Assembly (NCBI RefSeq): GCF_009982895.1
Contig: NZ_WXZL01000006.1
Span: 62,001 to 126,000 of the forward strand
Direction of reading: 5' to 3'
DNA: 64,000 nt
DNA from: Deinococcus alpinitundrae
GTDB taxonomy: Bacteria; Deinococcota; Deinococci; Deinococcales; Deinococcaceae
Made by a program: the position numbers and the translations under genes
The notes under the pieces: model-generated
Database searches by the model: none
What the model was told of the DNA's origin: nothing
The model's input: the letters and a program-made list of their open reading frames with translations, nothing else
Shown here: piece after piece, positions 56,766 through 64,000 of the stretch
How the letters are laid out: each line of letters opens with the position of its first letter
Position numbering within the stretch: the first letter of the stretch is position 1

Positions 56766-57056
56766 ACCCGCCGATCATAAATTTGCACGTAACGTCAACG
56801 AATCGAGGAACTGTCAGGCCCGTTAGCAGCTTTGACTGCTCTTCTCCTTTGCTGCTGCTGCGCAGGAGGTTAACCCTTGAAGGTCGATGTCTGGCTCTAC
56901 TGGTTCTGGGTGACGTCGATTCCCGGTGTCACGGCGCTATATATCAGCAGCTCCGGCAAACGCTGGGCTGGCTGGTGAGGTTTGCCGGTCAGCTGTTGTG
57001 AACCGCCCACGCCCGCAAGGACTGGAACTGGCGTGGCAACGTGAGGCTGGGTCAAC
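56766..57056. other. Intergenic region, mostly featureless
   Basis: About 290 bp between the glycosylase and fni stops, which are convergent. Apart from the small candidate ORF at 56877-56978 I see no gene, RNA or strong terminator. Confidence 0.5.
56877..56978 (+). CDS. Candidate 33-residue peptide
   Basis: A TTG-started frame preceded by a perfect AGGAGG (56864-56869) with 7-nt spacing. It reads KVDVWLYWFWVTSIPGVTAL with a Trp-rich, mildly hydrophobic composition and ends in KRWAGW. There is no clear promoter. It could be a chance frame; the ribosome binding site is the main support. Confidence 0.35.
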   Translation: MKVDVWLYWFWVTSIPGVTALYISSSGKRWAGW

Positions 57057-58094
57057 TCAGCCGCGCTGGTCTGCAGGTGCGGAGAGGTCCGCTGAAGCGT
57101 GTAGCGCCGCCACAGACGCAAATCCCCCCACGAATAGCGCTATCCGCAATTCGTGAATGAATGCTTCGAGCCACGCCTCCACCGCCTCGGCACTCTCTAG
57201 GGCGGGAGCGAGCAGGGGCCGGGCCACCGCCACTGCCTGCGCGCCCAGCAGCAAAGCCTTGGCGGCGTCCAGACCGCTGCGGATGCCCCCTGACGCGATC
57301 AGCGGCAGCTGCGGCACGGCTGCGCGGACCTCGCGCAGCGCCTGGGCCGTCGGCAAACCGATCTCGCACAGATCGGGGCTGCGAACCTCGCCCCAGCGGG
57401 CCAGCGCCTCCACCCGCGCCCAGCTGGTGCCGCCCGCGCCCGCCACGTCGAGCACCGCGAAGCCTGCCGCCGCCGCCATGCGGGCCACCCCGGCGCTCAG
57501 GCCGTGCCCGACTTCCTTGAGCAGCAGCGGGGAGGGCACATTCGGCACCACCTCGCCGAGCCGCGCCGCTATGCCCGCCCAGTGGGTGTCGCCGCCGCGT
57601 TGCAGGGCTTCTTGCAGCGGGTTGGCATGAATCGCCAGGGCGTCCGCGCCGATCAGGTCAATGGCCCGCGTGATCTCAGCGGCCCCGTAGCCCTTGAGCA
57701 GCTGCGCCGCGCCCAGGTTGCCGATCAGCAGGATATCCGGGGCATAGACGCGCACCTGAAAACTGCCGAGCGCCGCCGGGTTCTCCAGCATCACCCGCTG
57801 GCTGCCCAGCATCAGCCCCAGGCCGAGTCGCTGGGCGGCCTGGGCCAGGTGGCGGTTGATTCGGGCCGAGTTCTGCGCGCCGCCGGTCATCGCCCCAATC
57901 AATACGGGCGCGCTCAGCGACTTGCCGAGAAAAGTGGTGGTAAGGTCCACCGCGTCCAGGTCGAGTTCCGGCAGGGCACGGTAGGGCCAGACCACCCGCT
58001 CCAGCCCGGTGGTCAGGGTCTGGTACTGGCTCTCTGGAAGTAAGCACGCCTCGATGTGGCGCAGTTTACGCTCGGTGATGGGTTCGGTGTTCAC
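57057..58094 (-). CDS. fni: Type 2 isopentenyl-diphosphate delta-isomerase
   Basis: 345 residues of the FMN-dependent type 2 IPP isomerase: ITERKLRHIEACL at the start, VLIGAMTGGAQNSARINRHL, the glycine-rich LLKEVGHGLSAGVARM, VAGAGGTSWARVEALARWG and IASGGIRSGLDAAKALLLGA for FMN phosphate binding. It interconverts IPP and DMAPP for isoprenoid and carotenoid synthesis. The start is uncertain: the GTG at 58092-58094 is chosen because it begins just before the conserved part; a GTG 22 codons earlier is in frame. Confidence 0.92.
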   Translation of the reverse strand: MNTEPITERKLRHIEACLLPESQYQTLTTGLERVVWPYRALPELDLDAVDLTTTFLGKSLSAPVLIGAMTGGAQNSARINRHLAQAAQRLGLGLMLGSQRVMLENPAALGSFQVRVYAPDILLIGNLGAAQLLKGYGAAEITRAIDLIGADALAIHANPLQEALQRGGDTHWAGIAARLGEVVPNVPSPLLLKEVGHGLSAGVARMAAAAGFAVLDVAGAGGTSWARVEALARWGEVRSPDLCEIGLPTAQALREVRAAVPQLPLIASGGIRSGLDAAKALLLGAQAVAVARPLLAPALESAEAVEAWLEAFIHELRIALFVGGFASVAALHASADLSAPADQRG

Positions 58095-58172
58095 GGTCTG
58101 CCTGTCGGAAGGAGCATCGCCCCCCAGCTTATCCGCTGCGGACTGAGCGCTCCGGACCAATCCCCACGTTCT

Positions 58173-58346
58173 TCAGCGGGCTCTGGAGTCGCGCACCGCC
58201 CGCAGCAGACGCTGCAAGGCGTCGGTCACGTTGAGCGCCTCCTCGCGCACTTTGGGGTCTTTGCTCAGCGTTCCCAGACGTTCGGTGGCGTCGCGGGCCA
58301 GCTTCAGCACGGCGGCGGTGGGCAGCTTGATGGGTGTTTTGGGCAT
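58173..58346 (-). CDS. Small helical protein, unknown function
   Basis: 57 residues starting MPKTPIKLPTAAVLKLARDA, predicted almost entirely helical and rich in Arg, Leu and Ala (ALNVTDALQRLLRAVRDSRA). CAGACT lies 7 nt before the ATG on the minus strand, consistent with leaderless expression. It lies between fni and the amylosucrase gene on the same strand. Family not recognised. Confidence 0.65.
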   Translation of the reverse strand: MPKTPIKLPTAAVLKLARDATERLGTLSKDPKVREEALNVTDALQRLLRAVRDSRAR

Positions 58347-58399
58347 GTGTAGCAGTCTGCGCCTGAACGGTTCCTGAAAAAGCGGTGCGGACCGCTTGC

Positions 58400-60601
58400 T
58401 CAGTGCGGCTGCTCGATCAGCCAGTAGGCCCCGTAAGGTTCCAGTGCCACCTCCTCGTTGGTGAGGTTCCACTCATGATTGCTGACGGCGTCGCGCGGGA
58501 AGTCGCCCACCACCTCGCGCAGCACCCAGGCGGGCAGCGGCTGAAACTCATCGGTGAAGTTATAGACGCCCAGCATCTGGCCCAGCGGGTGAGAACGCCG
58601 CAGCAGCAGCGTGTGTTCGTTGGGGCTGTGCACGACCCGCGCCTCAATGCTGGCGTGCAGGTGCGGCAACTGCTGGCGGGCGCGGATAAGCTGCTTTATG
58701 GCGGCGTACATCTGCCCGGCGGGGGTGGCCAAGTCGAAACGCTCCTCGGCCCGCTCCCAGTTCATGGCCTGGCGATGCAGCCAGCGGTTGTCGGAGGCGT
58801 GTTCCGGCACGTCCTGGTAGCTTTCGTCGTTGAGCAGGGCCAGCTCGTCACCCATATATAGCAGCGGCACGCCGCCGTAGCCGAGCGTCACGGCATGCAG
58901 CAGGCGCAGGCGGGCCAGGGCCAGGGCCACATCCTCCGGGGTTTGCGCCGCCTCCAGTCCGGCCAGGCTGGCTGCCGAGCCGCTGATCCGGCGGTCTCCA
59001 GTGCGCGGGTTGGCCTGAAAGACCTGCCCGCGCGCGAACGAGCCGGGGAGTTCGCCGCTGTAGAAGTCGCTCAGGAAGGCCCGGTGGCCCCAGCCCACGG
59101 TACCCGCCATGCCCGCGTCGTGATCGCTGATGGCCCAGCCGATGTCGTCGTGGCAGCGCACATACAGCCCCCAGGTGGTGTTGGTCGGTTTGGGCGCAAA
59201 GGCCGAGAGGGCCTGCTCGAAGAGCCGGGTGTTGCGGCTGGCCAGGCTGCTCCACAGCTGCACCATCAGCGAGTTGTGGTAGGCCATGTCCGACACCTTA
59301 CCGGCGTGGTCGCGCTTGCCCAGGTAGGCGATCAGGTCGCCGGGCGAGACGATGGCCTCGGCCTTGAAGGCGACTGCCGGGGCCACGATGCGGGCGCAGG
59401 CGCGCAGGGCGCGGGTCAGGTCATGGACTTCCGGCTGGTTTTGCGAATCGGTGCCCAGCCGTTTCCACAAAAAGGCGATGGCGTCGAGCCGGAAGATTTC
59501 CACGCCCTGGTTGGCGAGGTACAGGATGATGTCCACGAACTCTAAAAACACGTCCGGGTTGGCCCAGTTCAGATCCCACTGGTAGCTGTTGAAGGTCGTC
59601 CAGACCCAGCTGGCGGCCTCCTCGTTCCAGGTGAAGTTGCCCGGCGCGAAATCCGGGAAGATCTCCGGCAGACTGCGCTCGTAGGCGTCGGGCAGCTGGC
59701 GGTCCGGAAACAGCAAAAAATAGTCGCGGTACTTGGCTTCCCCGGCCCTGGCCCGCGCAGCCCACTCATGTTCCTGGGCCACATGGTTGACCACCAGATC
59801 GAGTTCCAGGCTGATGCCCCGCCCGCGCAGTTCGCTGGCCAGCGCCCGCAGATCGTCCATGCTGCCGAGATCTTCTCGTACGGCGCGGTAATCGGCCACC
59901 GCGTAGCCGCCGTCGTTCTCCCCGGCACGGGGTTTTAAAAGCGGCATCAGGTGCAGGTACTTGATGCCCAGCTCCTCCAGGTAGCCGAGCCGCTGCAACA
60001 CGCCGCGCAAATTTCCCGCGAAGCGCTCGGTGTAGGCCACGTAGCCGATCATCTCCGGCACCTGCAGCCAGTCGGCGCGCAGCAGCCGCGCCTCGTCGAG
60101 CCGTTTGAGGTTACCTGGGCGCTCGGCCAGTGAGCGGCGCAGCAGCGCTTCCAGCCGGGGCCACAGGGTATTGACCTGTTCACCGTAGACCGTCCGCAGA
60201 CTGCTTTCCAGATCCTGACGGTAGCGCTCCAGCCGGATGTCGAAGGTGGCGAGGTCGTGGCCGCTCAGCTCGGCTGTGTCAGTAGGCGCACTCCTGGAAG
60301 GTGCTCTGGCTTTGCGGGGTTTGGCCGGAGCCGCCGTGTCTGCCGTGCTCGCTGCTTCGGCGGCTTTCTTTTGGCGTGTTGGCCGAACGGACGGGGCGGC
60401 CTCGGCCTCGGCTTGCTCCGGCGGGACTGGGTTGCTGGTGGCCGGACGGGCCGCCCCCTTACGTGGGGCGCGGGGCGTTTTGGTGGGTGCGGCGGATGAA
60501 GCGGGCGCGGGCTGAGCAGGAGCAGATGGACCGGGAATCGGCTGGTCGGCAGCGCTGCGGGGCGGGTTCTCCGGGGCATCTGGGGCAGGCGGCTTGGTCA
60601 T
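58400..60601 (-). CDS. Amylosucrase (GH13) with a long N-terminal extension
   Basis: 733 residues. The GH13 barrel has the nucleophile Asp373 ([18 protein letters not shown]), acid/base Glu415 ([11 protein letters not shown]) and the stabilising Asp485 in VRCHDDIGW. The N-terminal helical domain and the C-terminal beta domain ([17 protein letters not shown]) match amylosucrases, which build alpha-1,4-glucan from sucrose and are known in Deinococcus. Known enzymes are about 630-650 residues; here about 110 extra residues of Ala/Pro/Lys/Thr-rich low-complexity sequence precede the domain. The TATGCT box 6 nt before the ATG at 60601 supports that start. Confidence 0.93.
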   Translation of the reverse strand: MTKPPAPDAPENPPRSAADQPIPGPSAPAQPAPASSAAPTKTPRAPRKGAARPATSNPVPPEQAEAEAAPSVRPTRQKKAAEAASTADTAAPAKPRKARAPSRSAPTDTAELSGHDLATFDIRLERYRQDLESSLRTVYGEQVNTLWPRLEALLRRSLAERPGNLKRLDEARLLRADWLQVPEMIGYVAYTERFAGNLRGVLQRLGYLEELGIKYLHLMPLLKPRAGENDGGYAVADYRAVREDLGSMDDLRALASELRGRGISLELDLVVNHVAQEHEWAARARAGEAKYRDYFLLFPDRQLPDAYERSLPEIFPDFAPGNFTWNEEAASWVWTTFNSYQWDLNWANPDVFLEFVDIILYLANQGVEIFRLDAIAFLWKRLGTDSQNQPEVHDLTRALRACARIVAPAVAFKAEAIVSPGDLIAYLGKRDHAGKVSDMAYHNSLMVQLWSSLASRNTRLFEQALSAFAPKPTNTTWGLYVRCHDDIGWAISDHDAGMAGTVGWGHRAFLSDFYSGELPGSFARGQVFQANPRTGDRRISGSAASLAGLEAAQTPEDVALALARLRLLHAVTLGYGGVPLLYMGDELALLNDESYQDVPEHASDNRWLHRQAMNWERAEERFDLATPAGQMYAAIKQLIRARQQLPHLHASIEARVVHSPNEHTLLLRRSHPLGQMLGVYNFTDEFQPLPAWVLREVVGDFPRDAVSNHEWNLTNEEVALEPYGAYWLIEQPH

Positions 60602-60798
60602 GCTCCCAGCATAGCGGGGCGAAATGGGAACGGTTCCACTCTGTGGTGCGCTGTGACTCCCACTCTATTTGCCCGGGCTGTTTCTCACCCAGCTCCCTTT
60701 TTGGCAGGGCCGCCCGGCGCTAGGCTGATCGGCAGTTCCCCACTCTTGCATCACCCGACTGATCGTCCTGTTTTCCCGTTCATTGTTTTGGAGGTTTC

Positions 60799-63606
60799 AT
60801 GAAACGATTTCTGAGCGCGACCCTGGCCCTGAGTGCCGCCCTCGCCGCCTCGCCTGCGCTGGCCGCCGTCACCGGAGGCAGCGCTGCGCCTGCGACCAGC
60901 ACGGCCAAGCCGTCACCGGTGCTGAGTGCCGCCAACCCGGCGGCCAATTCGTTCAGCCTCACCCGCGACGTGAAGCGCACGGTGCTGAGTAACGGGCTGA
61001 CGGTGCTGACCAAGGAAGTGCGCGGCGCGCCGGTCGTGACGGTGCAGGTCTTCTACAAGATCGGCTCGCGCAACGAGGCCCCCGGCGTCAACGGCATCGC
61101 CCACCAGCTCGAGCACCTGATGTTCAAGGGCACCACCGACCGCCCGGTGCAGTTTGGCCGGTTACTCGGCGCGCTCGGAGCTGACTTCAACGCCTTTACC
61201 TACTACGACCAGACCGCCTACCACGAAACCGTGGAGCGCGAGAAGGCGGGCGCGGCGCTGCAACTTGAAGCCGACCGGATGGTGAACGCCAAGATCGACC
61301 CGGCGGCGCTGACCAGCGAGCGCAATGTGGTCTTGTCGGAGATCGAGGGTGACGAGAACGACCCCGGTTACCGCCTGGAGCGCGCCGTGCAGGCAGCGGC
61401 CTTTCCGGGATCGCCCTACGGCCTGACGGTGGGCGGCACCCGCCAGGACATCGAGGGCTTCACGGCGCAGGAAGTGAGCGCCTACTACAAGAAGTACTAC
61501 TCGCCCGAATACGCCACCCTGATCGTGGTGGGCGACTTCCATACCGCCGACATGATGAAGCAGATTCAGGCGGCCTTCGGCAAGCTGGGCAAGCCCGGCA
61601 CCCTGCCGGTGACGACCAGTGCGGCACTGGTACCGGGCGGCAGCGAGGCCACCCTCGGCAAGTCGCCACCGAAAGCCCCCATCGTGCTCAAGGAAGCTGG
61701 GGCCACGCCGCTGCTCAACGCCGTGTACCCGCTGCCCGATGTCAGCAGCCCCGATGCTCCGGCCCTCAAGGTGCTCGACTACGTGCTGCTCTCGGGGCGC
61801 ACCAGCAAGCTCTACCAGTCGATGTTCGAGTCCGGGCTGGCGGCCGACGGCGGCACGTTGCCCTACCAGTTCGCGCGCGGCGGCTGGTACTCGTTCAACT
61901 TCACCCCGACGCCCGACACCGATTTGCCCAAGCTCGACGCTGCCCTGCTGGCGACCCTGGCCGACGTGCGCACCAATCTGGTGAGCGCCGAGGAGATCGC
62001 TCGCGCCAAGACCAGCATCAGCACCAGCACGCTGCTCGACACCCGCTCGATCGAAGCGCAGGCCACCAGCCTGGGTATGGACGCCACCACGGCGGGCGAT
62101 TACCAGTACACCGACAAGTTTCTGGCGGCCCTGCAAACCGTGACGCCCGAGGACGTGCGCCGGGTGGCCCAGAAATACCTCCCCGACAGCGCCCGCACGG
62201 TGGGCTACTTCGAGCCGACCAAGGCGGTGGAGGGCAGCGGCAACGCGGCCAGCGCGGGTGGGGCCACCCAGGAGGCCTTCAATGCTGGGCCACCCGTCGA
62301 TCCCGCCGAGGTTGCCAAGTATCTGCCCGCCTCCCAGCCCTCGGGCCAGGCCAAGATCACCCTGCCCGACAAGTTTACCCTGCCCAACGGCATGACCGTG
62401 ATGCTGCTGAAAGACACCTCGACCCCCACTGTCAGCCTCAGCGCCAACGTCAAGGCCGGGCGCGAGTTTGACACCGACACTAAAGCCGGACTGGTCGATC
62501 TTGTGGCAGCCAATCTGCTCTCGGGTACCCAGACCCGCGACGAACTGACTCTGGCCAAGCTGCTCGACGACGTGGGCGCGCAGCTCGCTCCGGCGGCCAA
62601 CCGCTTCGGGGTGCAGATCGGTGGGGCCAGCCGCGACAAGGATCTGCCGGTGCTCTTGACCGCCCTTTCCGACATCCTGCAAAACGCCACCTTCCCGGCG
62701 GACCAGTTCAAGCGCGCCCAGGCCCGCGCCGTGCAGGGAGCCGTGCAGGCCAATGACGACCCCGGCAGCGTGGCCATCAAGGTGTTTCGCAAGACGCTGT
62801 ACCCGGCGGGTAATCCCTGGCAGGTGTTTAGCAGCCCCGACACCATCGGCGCGCTGACCCGCCAGGACGCCCTCGACTTCTACAAGACCCACTACCGCCC
62901 CGACGCCACCGTGCTGACGCTGGTGGGCAATTTCGATCCAGCACAGGTCAAGACCCTGCTCAACCAGACCTTCGGCGGCTGGACCGCTTCCGGCCCGACC
63001 CCGCAGGTGGTCTACCCGGTGATCGGCAAGCCTGCCGGAATCGTCAAAGCCTCCGGCGATCTGCCGGGCAAGACCCAGGCGGTGACCTACCTGGGCTACC
63101 AGAGCATCGCCCGCAGTGATCCGCGCTACTACGCTTCCCTGGTGCTCAACGACGTGCTGGGTGGCAGTACCCTGTCGAGCCGTCTGGGTACCGAGCTGCG
63201 CGACAAGGAGGGCCTGACCTACGGTGTGGGCAGCAGCTTTGCGGCGCTCAAGCAGCCGGGGGCCTTTACCATCTCGCTGCAGACCAACCCCAAGGACACC
63301 GACAGGGCCGTTCAGGGAGCCATCAACATCCTCAAGGACGTGCGCGACAACGGCCTGAGCGCCACCGAGGTCGCCACCTCCAAGAACGGCCTGCTGAGCA
63401 GCTACACGGTGGGCTTATCCAACCCCGCCGCGCTGGCGGCCACCTTCACCAGTCTGGTGTCGGACGGGCTGCCGCTGAGCGAACTCACCGATTACCAGGC
63501 CAAGATCAACGCGGTGACGCCCGCAGCGGTAAATCAGGCCGCCAAAGAACTGCTCGACCCCGACAACGTCGTGGAAGTGACGGCCGGGCCGGGCAGCGGG
63601 AAATAA
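60799..63606 (+). CDS. Secreted M16-family zinc metallopeptidase
   Basis: 935 residues. A signal peptide (KRFLSATLALSAALAASPALA) is followed by two M16 halves. The first has the inverted zinc motif HQLEH (His102, Glu105, His106) and a downstream glutamate; the second half lacks the motif and is probably structural. It degrades peptides outside the cytoplasm. GGAGG lies 6 nt before the ATG. Followed by a strong terminator. Confidence 0.93.
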   Translation: MKRFLSATLALSAALAASPALAAVTGGSAAPATSTAKPSPVLSAANPAANSFSLTRDVKRTVLSNGLTVLTKEVRGAPVVTVQVFYKIGSRNEAPGVNGIAHQLEHLMFKGTTDRPVQFGRLLGALGADFNAFTYYDQTAYHETVEREKAGAALQLEADRMVNAKIDPAALTSERNVVLSEIEGDENDPGYRLERAVQAAAFPGSPYGLTVGGTRQDIEGFTAQEVSAYYKKYYSPEYATLIVVGDFHTADMMKQIQAAFGKLGKPGTLPVTTSAALVPGGSEATLGKSPPKAPIVLKEAGATPLLNAVYPLPDVSSPDAPALKVLDYVLLSGRTSKLYQSMFESGLAADGGTLPYQFARGGWYSFNFTPTPDTDLPKLDAALLATLADVRTNLVSAEEIARAKTSISTSTLLDTRSIEAQATSLGMDATTAGDYQYTDKFLAALQTVTPEDVRRVAQKYLPDSARTVGYFEPTKAVEGSGNAASAGGATQEAFNAGPPVDPAEVAKYLPASQPSGQAKITLPDKFTLPNGMTVMLLKDTSTPTVSLSANVKAGREFDTDTKAGLVDLVAANLLSGTQTRDELTLAKLLDDVGAQLAPAANRFGVQIGGASRDKDLPVLLTALSDILQNATFPADQFKRAQARAVQGAVQANDDPGSVAIKVFRKTLYPAGNPWQVFSSPDTIGALTRQDALDFYKTHYRPDATVLTLVGNFDPAQVKTLLNQTFGGWTASGPTPQVVYPVIGKPAGIVKASGDLPGKTQAVTYLGYQSIARSDPRYYASLVLNDVLGGSTLSSRLGTELRDKEGLTYGVGSSFAALKQPGAFTISLQTNPKDTDRAVQGAINILKDVRDNGLSATEVATSKNGLLSSYTVGLSNPAALAATFTSLVSDGLPLSELTDYQAKINAVTPAAVNQAAKELLDPDNVVEVTAGPGSGK

Positions 63607-63617
63607 GCGCTGAACGT

Positions 63618-63662
63618 CAGGAAGGAGGCCACCCGCGAGTCAGGGTGGCCTCCTTCCTGTTT
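63618..63662. terminator. Bidirectional terminator after the M16 peptidase gene
   Basis: Perfect 17-bp inverted repeat (63618-63634 and 63643-63659) with an 8-nt loop, followed by TTTGG on the plus strand. It lies between two convergent genes. Confidence 0.85.
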
Positions 63663-63667
63663 GGTGC

Positions 63668-64000
63668 TCAGTACTTTTGCAGCAACTGGGGTAAATCGGT
63701 ACCCAGCGAGCCGTCGCCGAGCGAGTCGCTGTTGTAGACCCGCCGGAAACGGCCCTGGCGGTCGAGCACCGCGATCTGGTCGCCGTGCAGGATGGTGCCG
63801 CTCTCCGTTTGGGTGTCGAGAATGAAAAAGGTGCGGGCGGCGGCCTTGGCGACTTCAGGTGTGCCGGTCAGGCCGCGAAACCGGGCGTCGAAGTTGTCGA
63901 GGTAAGCGCGCATCACTCTGGGCGAATCGTGCTGCGGGTCCACGCTGACGAGCTGCACCTGCACCTCACGCTGCTGCTCGGCGCTGAGTTGCCGGTAAAT
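63668..64000 (-). CDS. SCO1/SenC family protein (N-terminus beyond window)
   Basis: The frame is open to the window edge, with 110 codons visible. The thioredoxin-like SCO fold is supported by VQLVSVDPQHDSPRVMRAYL (the usual VSVDPxxDTP element), FRGLTGTPEVAKAAARTF and the histidine-containing SGTILHGDQIAVLDRQGRFR. The CxxxC copper-binding motif would be in the missing N-terminal part. Such proteins deliver copper to cytochrome oxidase or act as thiol reductases. Confidence 0.85.
   Translation of the reverse strand: MYRQLSAEQQREVQVQLVSVDPQHDSPRVMRAYLDNFDARFRGLTGTPEVAKAAARTFFILDTQTESGTILHGDQIAVLDRQGRFRRVYNSDSLGDGSLGTDLPQLLQKY

Overview
The window comes from a GC-rich chromosome that fits Deinococcus. 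Genes show strong G/C third-position bias, and many start codons sit only 5-9 nt downstream of a TANNNT -10 box, so they have no room for a ribosome binding site (leaderless transcripts, common in this genus). An amylosucrase, a type 2 IPP isomerase, several NUDIX hydrolases, endonuclease III and a YcaQ-like glycosylase also fit. No rRNA, CRISPR array, phage or intact insertion sequence was seen. The species assignment is inferred.

Layout. 1-1.6 kb: a truncated membrane protein and a queuosine-precursor transporter. 1.6-7.6 kb: a sugar-uptake cluster (GH1 glucosidase, two ABC permeases, binding protein) divergent from a LacI-type regulator, with three matching operators in the intergenic region. 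7.7-24.1 kb: housekeeping and repair genes: proA, comB-rpe, two NUDIX genes, an FAD enzyme, dnaG, endonuclease III, an EamA transporter, a histidine phosphatase, a quinone reductase, serS, gatC, an aminotransferase and a DUF554 protein. 24.1-24.9 kb: a long non-coding stretch holding a promoter, a foldable RNA and a terminator, followed by a 66-residue HTH protein. 25-32.3 kb: glutamine cyclotransferase, a DUF937/Ig-like membrane protein, a sugar dehydrogenase-like SDR, an MFS exporter, a methyltransferase, a SufT/MIP18-like protein, two rhodanese proteins and a P-loop kinase-like protein. 32.4-40.4 kb: initiator tRNA-Met, rpmI-rplT, FtsK, a JAB peptidase, a LysM-NlpC/P60 hydrolase and an MFS transporter.

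40.4-49.9 kb is the branched-chain amino acid region: leuC-(unknown 415-aa protein)-leuD-leuB, then two very short membrane ORFs, a decayed GGDEF gene, ilvB-ilvN and ilvC. Both leuC and ilvB are preceded by a short leader peptide rich in the relevant codons (three Leu CTT codons; Leu-Val-Val-Val-Ile-Leu), followed by an intrinsic terminator. In both, a G-run inside the leader peptide can pair with the left arm of the terminator. This is the layout expected for ribosome-mediated transcription attenuation, driven here by leaderless leader peptides, and it is the most interesting regulatory finding in the window.

50-64 kb: a PfkB sugar kinase, a voltage-gated K+ channel with a zinc ribbon, the ribosomal/transcription cluster rpmG-secE-nusG-rplK-rplA-rplJ-rplL on the minus strand with an L10-type leader, a YcaQ-like glycosylase, type 2 IPP isomerase, amylosucrase with a long N-terminal extension, a secreted M16 peptidase and a truncated SCO1-like protein.
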